DNA of 33,420 nucleotides from IMG/VR virus record IMGVR_UViG_3300045934_000081, positions 1-33,420 of that record; one strand, written 5' to 3'. This DNA is from a virus. The position numbers and the translations under genes are program-made. Of this stretch, positions 29,043-33,420 are shown piece by piece (position 1 is the first letter of the stretch; the number at the start of each line of letters is the position of its first letter). The notes under the pieces were generated by a model. It did no database searches and was not told where the DNA came from. It saw only the letters and a list, made by a program, of their open reading frames with translations.

Positions 29043-29873
29043 CTAAGCAGTGGGGCCGAATACCACAACATCATGAGGCACAGCTGTGCCGCCGTCGGCC
29101 TCATCGAAAATCGAATGGTGGCGATACTGGAAACTGTTTGACAGTTTGGAAATGATTTGCGCACTGTGCACACGCCCGTCATTGATGTGCGGCGACGGGG
29201 CGGGCACGTGGTATGCAGTGGTGCCGAATCCGTGCGTTACTTGGAATACCCCGCTGCCCAGGTAGCTGGTTGACCAGGCGCCAGGGAATCCCACGTTACT
29301 GCCATCGGCAGCGACAACGGCGCGGTAAACCGGCGCCGATGTCTCAAGCAGCTCGGCCAGGTCATCCTCGACCACGCCAAGGTCGGCAGCTATCGCGCTG
29401 ATTTGCGCTTGCTGCGCGGTAAGCGTGGGCTCAATGGCCTCAATGATTGCCGTCACGGGTACGCCAATGATGACATCGGACCATATACGCTCCTGCCCGC
29501 CACCGAATGCGCGAATGCGGTAAGTGCCGGGAGCTGCGTAGAATCGCGCGTAACCGTGCGAGTCTGCCGTAAACGGATTTGACAGCGCGACGGTGCCGGC
29601 GCGATTGCTGTAGATTGCGACCAGGCCGTTAGTGTCGGCGTTGCGTACCTCGACGCCCGCGCCCGGCACCACGTTGCCCAGCTCATCGGTGATGGAGCTT
29701 TGCCAAATAAACACAATGTCGCCCTCGGGTGGTGGGGGTAGCAGCTGCGAGCCTGACGGCGCCGACAGCCATTGAGTGGTGAACACTGCGGGCTCGCCGC
29801 CGTGCATCAGATTGCCGATAAGCTCCGACGGGTTAAGCGGGAAGTCTAAGTCAGGTGATCCCAGGAACGGCAT
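29043..29873 (-). CDS. Tail-fibre-like virion protein
   Basis: This 276-residue protein has a carboxypeptidase-regulatory-like beta domain common in phage fibres: SITDELGNVVPGAGVEVRNADTNGLVAIYSNRAGTVALSNPFTADSHGYARFYAAPGTYRIRAF (about 60-123), a 'G..v.l.nP.taD..G.a.fy...G.Y.i' pattern. A short helical coil ATLTAQQAQISAIAADLGVVEDDLAELLE (about 145-174) could trimerise it, and the C-terminus is beta-rich with His. It is a probable receptor-contacting or head-surface fibre. Its location between TerL and the prohead protease is unusual; fibres generally follow the tail-tip genes. Confidence 0.7.
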   Translation of the reverse strand: MPFLGSPDLDFPLNPSELIGNLMHGGEPAVFTTQWLSAPSGSQLLPPPPEGDIVFIWQSSITDELGNVVPGAGVEVRNADTNGLVAIYSNRAGTVALSNPFTADSHGYARFYAAPGTYRIRAFGGGQERIWSDVIIGVPVTAIIEAIEPTLTAQQAQISAIAADLGVVEDDLAELLETSAPVYRAVVAADGSNVGFPGAWSTSYLGSGVFQVTHGFGTTAYHVPAPSPHINDGRVHSAQIISKLSNSFQYRHHSIFDEADGGTAVPHDVVVFGPTA

Positions 29874-29880
29874 TAGAGTG

Positions 29881-30774
29881 CTACTCCCAAAGCATCGCCA
29901 TGCGCAGCTCGGTATTTACGCCAGTCTGCGCGCTGAAATTTCCTGAGCGCTCGTGCATCACCAGGAACGTGCGAGCGGTAGCGCCGACCATCGCCACAGA
30001 GAACGTGCTGCCCTCAGCCGCCTCGGTCTCACGCACTCCGCACACGTAAGCAAGCGGCTCGACGCGCGGCGTGATTGTGTACCCGAGCATAGCTTGCGGG
30101 TCAGAGCCTACCACCGTCGAGCTTTGTGCCTGCGGATTCATGCCCAGCGCTGCGTCGGTGATATTGGTCTGCGCAGTATATGCCGCGGCCGGCGACGCGT
30201 ACCTAAACGCCTGCCGCTTGGTCAATGAGCTGTTGATGCCTGAGCCCCAGTGCGCCATCGCGCCCACAGCGGTGGGCTCGCCGTCGGCGTCGCAGGTGCG
30301 GCAAATAAAGAATGAGCCGACGTTGGCGTTACCGTCCTGTACTTTCCAATTCAGCCCAAAAAAGCCCTCATTGGCGGAAAAGTAAGATTGCTTAGCAGTG
30401 TCAGAAGTCTCGCCGACGCCGAAGGTTGCGATGTTTGCGATTGTGCTCAGAGCTGTGCCGCCTAGAACGCCTGAGCCGTTTGTGCTCGTGCCCACTGTCA
30501 CCTGCACACGCGGGTTAGTTGCGCCGCCGGCTGTGCCGAATCCAAAACGAATGTAAATAGGCGCAGTGCCGTGCAATGCGTCATTCAGGTGGAACACTGC
30601 GTAGCCACCCTCGGTATTTGAGCCGGGGCGAGCGCCTGCGCCGGGGGTTATGTTTGTCTCATCGGCGGCAAGCTCAGTAAGAGCACCGAGCCGGGTTATA
30701 AACTCGTCACGCCATTCCTGCCACGTCGCGTCAGAGTCGTGACGTACTCGCGTGCTCCAGCTCTGTGTGCTCAT
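29881..30774 (-). CDS. Putative virion structural protein
   Basis: This 297-residue protein is Gly/Ala/Thr/Ser-rich with few Cys and looks like a beta-rich structural protein: YAVFHLNDALHGTAPIYIRFGFGTAGG, NPRVQVTVGTSTNGSG, FFGLNWKVQDGNANVGSFFICRTC, MLGYTITPRVEPLAYVCGVRE and the final FLVMHERSGNFSAQTGVNTELRMAMLWE. The N-terminus is helical (TWQEWRDEFITRLGALTEL). Similar proteins appear beside fibre-like genes in proteobacterial phages, often without a function. Placed immediately before the fibre-like protein, it may form a partner adhesin, a head fibre base or a decoration protein. No enzyme motif is seen. Confidence 0.6.
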   Translation of the reverse strand: MSTQSWSTRVRHDSDATWQEWRDEFITRLGALTELAADETNITPGAGARPGSNTEGGYAVFHLNDALHGTAPIYIRFGFGTAGGATNPRVQVTVGTSTNGSGVLGGTALSTIANIATFGVGETSDTAKQSYFSANEGFFGLNWKVQDGNANVGSFFICRTCDADGEPTAVGAMAHWGSGINSSLTKRQAFRYASPAAAYTAQTNITDAALGMNPQAQSSTVVGSDPQAMLGYTITPRVEPLAYVCGVRETEAAEGSTFSVAMVGATARTFLVMHERSGNFSAQTGVNTELRMAMLWE

Positions 30775-30781
30775 GCTTGCA

Positions 30782-32389
30782 TCATCCTAGTATGACCTTT
30801 GCCCCTGACTCGTTTTCGGCGATACCGCGGGCCATTGTCAGTGCCACCATGCCGTCGATTCTGCCGCGGCTGCGCTGCTTGTCTAGCTTGCGGTTGTTCG
30901 CATCGGTGCCGGTGACTCTCGCATTTGCCGAGCACATAGTCAACACGGGGTGCTTACCATGGGCAAGGCGCCCATTTAGGGCGTCGGTCTCCAGCACCCG
31001 CAAGGCCGGCGACATGCTTGCTGTGCCTTGGCCAAACGGCAGGAAACGGGTGTCAATTTGATGCTGGGAAAAGCCCGCAACCTTGAGCCACGGGCGCAGG
31101 TGCGGCATGGCCCAGCGGTCGAATGCGCACATAAACTGGTTGCGGCGCCACAGCCCAAACAGCCAGGCGGCCACGTAGCTATACTCGATGGCCTTGCCTG
31201 GCGTGGTGAGCAGGTGGCCTTGCTCGTGCCACACCGCATAAGGCGCTCGGTCACGCAGCCCGCGCTCGCGCAGCGGGGGCTCACTCGGCAGCCAGAATGT
31301 CGGCAGCACTTGCCACACGCCGAGCAGGTCATAAATGGCGACGCACGCAGTTAGGTCAGCGACTGCCGACAAGTCGAGGCCCAGGAATAATTTTGTACCG
31401 GGCGGCGCCGCCTTCGGCGCGGCGCCACAACTGTCCCACACTTCCCGCGCGATAAATGGCACCGTTGCATCGGTGCGCTGATTCAGCACTAGGTTGCGAT
31501 AGGATGCAGCGGCCGACGGTGAACGCTTAGCCTTGTCGGCTTGCAGTCGCAGCTCGGTTATATTCTGCGTGCCCTCATGCATGTCGGGATACGCGAGCTG
31601 CAATGCCTCATCGCTGTACAGGTCGATGGGTGAGCCGTCGGCGCGTTTTTCCGGGCAGTATTCGAGCATGATGACCGTATCGGGTGACGGGCTTTCTTGC
31701 GCGGTGTCGATGATTTGCGATAGCAAGTCTGCGTCACTCGCGGCCTGCGTGGAAATGATGAGCGACAGCGGGCGCTCTTGCGCCAGCGTCGCAGTCTCCA
31801 GCGCGTCATACAGCTCGCTGGTCGGCCCTTTCACTTGCCCCAGCTCATCATGCACCAGGAAACACGGCCCGAGACCGTATTTAGTTTTGGCCTCTTTTGA
31901 CAGCGCCTTGTAGGTGGTGCCCAGCTCGGTGCAGTGTATTTCCTTGCGGCTCGACCGCACCGTGCACCATGCGTCAAGCTCGGGCGACATGCGAAGCATT
32001 TGCTCGGCGTACTTGTAGACTATGGCGGCCTGGTCACGCGACTGCGCGGAGCTGTACAGCTCACCGTTTCGCACGGCCTCGGGGCCGACCAAGTGCAGCA
32101 GCACGAGCATGGCGGCGAATGGCGTTTTGCCACGCTTGCGCGCGATGCTAATGACTGCGGTGCGCACGTAACCCTCATCAGGGTAAGCAGCATGCATGAA
32201 GCGCCGCTGCCACATGCGCAACCTGAGACGGCGGCCGACATGCTTGCCGCCGGGCACGCGCAGGTGTCGCTCAATCCACTCGACGTTGCGCAGAGCCCGA
32301 GCCGATACGCGCACATCGGCCGGCAGCGAGCACAGCGAGCGCTCGGCCTGCTGGGCCTCGGTCTCGGTCACTGGCGTGGTGCTTTCCAT
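30782..32389 (-). CDS. terL: Terminase large subunit, HK97/P27-associated type
   Basis: This 535-residue packaging motor has an N-terminal ATPase and a C-terminal nuclease. Walker A is SIARKRGKT (96-104, the 'aRK.GKT' variant). Walker B is CFLVHDELGQ (about 180-189), followed by the coupling segment LSLIISTQA. The RNase H-like nuclease shows LFLGLDLSAVADLTA (first Asp) and RGRIDGMVALTMA (last Asp). The N-terminal LRLRMWQRRFMH matches the adenine-binding region of the family. It cuts concatemeric DNA and pumps it through the portal. It overlaps the HTH gene by 22 bases and its ATG has an AGGA element close upstream. Confidence 0.93.
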   Translation of the reverse strand: MESTTPVTETEAQQAERSLCSLPADVRVSARALRNVEWIERHLRVPGGKHVGRRLRLRMWQRRFMHAAYPDEGYVRTAVISIARKRGKTPFAAMLVLLHLVGPEAVRNGELYSSAQSRDQAAIVYKYAEQMLRMSPELDAWCTVRSSRKEIHCTELGTTYKALSKEAKTKYGLGPCFLVHDELGQVKGPTSELYDALETATLAQERPLSLIISTQAASDADLLSQIIDTAQESPSPDTVIMLEYCPEKRADGSPIDLYSDEALQLAYPDMHEGTQNITELRLQADKAKRSPSAAASYRNLVLNQRTDATVPFIAREVWDSCGAAPKAAPPGTKLFLGLDLSAVADLTACVAIYDLLGVWQVLPTFWLPSEPPLRERGLRDRAPYAVWHEQGHLLTTPGKAIEYSYVAAWLFGLWRRNQFMCAFDRWAMPHLRPWLKVAGFSQHQIDTRFLPFGQGTASMSPALRVLETDALNGRLAHGKHPVLTMCSANARVTGTDANNRKLDKQRSRGRIDGMVALTMARGIAENESGAKVILG

Positions 32390-32649
32390 GTCCTAAGCAG
32401 CTCGGCTAGTTGCTGGGTCAGCGCATCATGCTTGCGGTGCCGCTCGCGCCAGTACACCACAGTCGGGCTTGCGCCTTGCGGCTCGGCCGCCGGCTGGTCA
32501 AGCTCTGCCCTCGCCCTGGCCAGCAGGCGCCCCATGGTCACTTTAGTGATGCCATGCTTGCGGGCGAGGGCCGCGGCGTTGCGGCCAGTCCTAAGCCATT
32601 CAGAGTATAGCGCACGCCTGCGCTTGCGTTGCTGCTCGCGCGTTGCCAT
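32368..32649 (-). CDS. Small helix-turn-helix protein between TerS and TerL
   Basis: This 93-residue protein has a basic N-terminus (TREQQRKRRRALYSEWLRTG) and a helix-turn-helix, NAAALARKHGITKVTMGRLLARARAEL (24-50), with 'ITKVTMGRLL' as the recognition helix. A second helical region with WRERHRKHDALTQQLAELLRTW follows. It overlaps TerS as TGATG and TerL by 22 bases. The usual arrangement has nothing between TerS and TerL, so it may be an accessory DNA-recognition subunit or a regulator of head genes. TerS of the P27 type is already present upstream. Confidence 0.7.
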   Translation of the reverse strand: MATREQQRKRRRALYSEWLRTGRNAAALARKHGITKVTMGRLLARARAELDQPAAEPQGASPTVVYWRERHRKHDALTQQLAELLRTWKAPRQ

Positions 32650-33077
32650 CAGTCGGCCGCGTCATTCTCGGGTTGCTCCCACGGTGGCACGAGCTTGCCG
32701 CCGGGGGCCTCACGGTCATTTGTGCGTGAGCGGCTGGCCTGGTGCGTCAGGCGCATTTTAGTCGCCAGGGACAGAGCCGCGCGCGCCTCGCGCTCGCGCA
32801 GCGCGCACAGGTCGCTCAGCCACTCCAGGTTGACACCGACGGCCTGGGGCTGGCCCAGCTCTGCCTCGGCCTGGCGTATGCGCACTTGCAGCAGGCGCCA
32901 GGTCACCACATGCGCACAGTACATGGCGAGCGTCGCCCGGTGCCGCTGCTGCCACCAGTCGGCTGGCGTGCCGTCGATGACTTCGCGCCACACTTCCAGC
33001 TCGGCCGGCGTCAGGCCATCCGGCGCCGTCATGTCGGCGACGGGCTTGCCCGGCTGCCGGCCGCTGCCCCTAGCCAC
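32649..33077 (-). CDS. terS: Terminase small subunit, P27 type
   Basis: This 142-residue protein matches the P27 family: LTPAELEVWREVIDGTPADWWQQRHRATLAMYCAHVVTWRLL (22-63, with 'E...W..v......w......L..yc') and the end ALREREARAALSLATKMRLTHQASRSRTNDR (91-121, 'sLatkLrlT..sr'). The small subunit recognises the phage genome end and hands it to TerL. The start is a GTG at 33077 that overlaps the stop of the small basic gene. The final 25 residues are acidic and proline-rich. Good match in both sequence and place. Confidence 0.88.
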   Translation of the reverse strand: MARGSGRQPGKPVADMTAPDGLTPAELEVWREVIDGTPADWWQQRHRATLAMYCAHVVTWRLLQVRIRQAEAELGQPQAVGVNLEWLSDLCALREREARAALSLATKMRLTHQASRSRTNDREAPGGKLVPPWEQPENDAAD

Positions 33078-33291
33078 CGCGCAGAGCCCCGCGGACTCGG
33101 CCGGCCAGCTGCCGCGCCCTGCCCAGCCAGGTCATGCGCTCGGGCGGCTGCGGTGGTGGTGGGGTGGCCGCTCGGTCCATGGCCGCGCGCAGAGCCTCGG
33201 CATAGGACTGCCGCCCCTGCTTGGCCCGGCGCCTGGCCTTGCCCTTGTTTTTGCTCGGCTTGCCCTTGGTACCGCTCACACGCTTGCCCAT
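33070..33291 (-). CDS. Small basic protein, first gene of the late operon
   Basis: This 73-residue protein is extremely basic: KRVSGTKGKPSKNKGKARRRAKQGRQS (3-29), then a short helix YAEALRAAMDRAA, a polyproline stretch (PPPPQPP) and a final basic RLAGRVRGALRGG-like end (QLAGRVRGALRGG). It likely binds DNA or RNA. The ATG at 33291 has a perfect GGAGG nine to ten bases upstream, and the stop overlaps TerS. It is the first gene behind the LexA-like boxes. A competing frame, 33029-33406, has no ribosome binding site and lies through the promoter, so I reject it. Confidence 0.7.
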   Translation of the reverse strand: MGKRVSGTKGKPSKNKGKARRRAKQGRQSYAEALRAAMDRAATPPPPQPPERMTWLGRARQLAGRVRGALRGG

Positions 33292-33309
33292 GCTCTGTGC
33301 CCTCCATAG

Positions 33310-33349
33310 TGCTGTATGCCTGTACAGGATACTGTAAGGATTTCCAGCA
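33310..33349 (-). promoter_or_regulatory. Two abutting LexA-like (SOS) boxes
   Basis: Positions 33312-33327 read CTGT-N8-ACAG, exact for the enterobacterial LexA consensus, inside TGCTGTATGCCTGTACAGGA (33310-33329). The next 20 bases, TACTGTAAGGATTTCCAGCA (33330-33349), give CTGT-N8-CCAG with a perfect left half, like the known uvrB box type. Two boxes 20 bp apart imitate the E. coli lexA operator. They lie 19-58 bases upstream of the first late gene and cover the predicted -10 and start site. Confidence 0.65.
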
Positions 33350-33360
33350 CATATTGTAAA
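33331..33360 (-). promoter_or_regulatory. Predicted sigma-70 promoter of the late operon
   Basis: On the minus strand TTTACA (33360-33355) fits the -35 box in five of six bases, and TACAGT (33336-33331) fits the -10 in four of six, with an 18-bp spacer. Transcription would start near 33324, inside the first LexA-like box, about 33 bases before the ATG at 33291. Moderate by sequence alone; the overlap with the boxes strengthens it. Confidence 0.5.
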
Positions 33361-33394
33361 GTGTTCCGACAGTCCACTGTAAAGAATCCCGACA
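33332..33394 (+). repeat. Three imperfect 18-bp direct repeats at 22-23 bp spacing
   Basis: Copies lie at 33332-33349, 33354-33371 and 33377-33394. The last two share TGTAAAG and CCGACA, and the first matches with TGTAAGG and CCAGCA. Spacing of 22 and 23 bp is close to two helical turns. They precede the late-operon genes and would flank the HNH/cos side in a circle. Likely operators or terminase recognition sites; the first copy overlaps the second LexA-like box. Confidence 0.6.
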
Positions 33395-33420
33395 CTTTTG
33401 TGCCAATGGCCGCGATTGCT

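Noticed and set aside
33029-33406. Minus-strand frame running through the late promoter region
   Set aside because: No ribosome binding site, it crosses the LexA-like boxes, and the 33070-33291 and TerS frames explain the coding part.

Overview
The window reads as one complete, or nearly complete, genome of a tailed bacteriophage with siphovirus morphology. Every convincing gene lies on the minus strand, so transcription runs from position 33420 towards 1. Genes are packed with four-base ATGA/GTGA overlaps. Composition is GC-rich. The HNH endonuclease gene ends near position 175 and the small-terminase gene starts near 33077, and these two are normally neighbours in HK97-like phages. Joining the window ends therefore gives a sensible circle: HNH, (candidate cos), TerS, TerL, head, tail, replication, lysis/control, integrase, accessory sugar enzymes, HNH. 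CRP-type (TGTGA-N6-TCACA) and LexA-type (CTGT-N8-ACAG) sites suggest a gamma- or betaproteobacterial host; I cannot name the genus.

Layout in the direction of transcription. 33420-23168: promoter with two abutting LexA-like boxes, a small basic protein, P27-type TerS, an HTH protein, TerL, two virion proteins (one tail-fibre-like), S78 prohead protease, HK97-fold capsid protein, portal (placed after the capsid gene, and carrying a C-terminal carbohydrate-binding-like domain), neck proteins, tail tube, and a tail-assembly chaperone with a -1 frameshift on C CCA AAA. 23171-17495: gp10-like protein, tape measure, distal tail protein, tail-tip/adhesin protein with a glycine-rich C-terminus, lysozyme-like protein. 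17513-11105: primase-helicase, family A DNA polymerase, two small replication-associated proteins, 5'-3' exonuclease, Hjc-like nuclease, metallophosphoesterase. 11108-9682: holin-like protein with two possible starts, small HTH protein, membrane proteins. 9719-9428: a dense control region with two kinds of repeat and a CRP-like site. 9428-6668: small proteins, a papain-like protein, then a P4-type tyrosine integrase behind a perfect CRP consensus. 6662-5526: small membrane and Cys-rich proteins. 5526-858: an accessory island with three glycosyltransferases (two with related motifs), a sugar-type methyltransferase, a phosphoribosyltransferase-HAD fusion and a DUF3310 protein.

The integrase implies a temperate life style, yet I find no CI/Cro-like repressor. 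The LexA-like boxes sit on the promoter of the head operon, which suggests that host LexA may replace or assist a phage repressor. The most novel candidates are the glycosyltransferase/methyltransferase/PRTase-HAD island; the GGGTGCA triplet arrays that occur at two distant loci with exact 10-bp phasing; the LexA/CRP wiring; the rearranged head operon with its decorated portal; and a strong shortage of GATC (12 sites by hand count).
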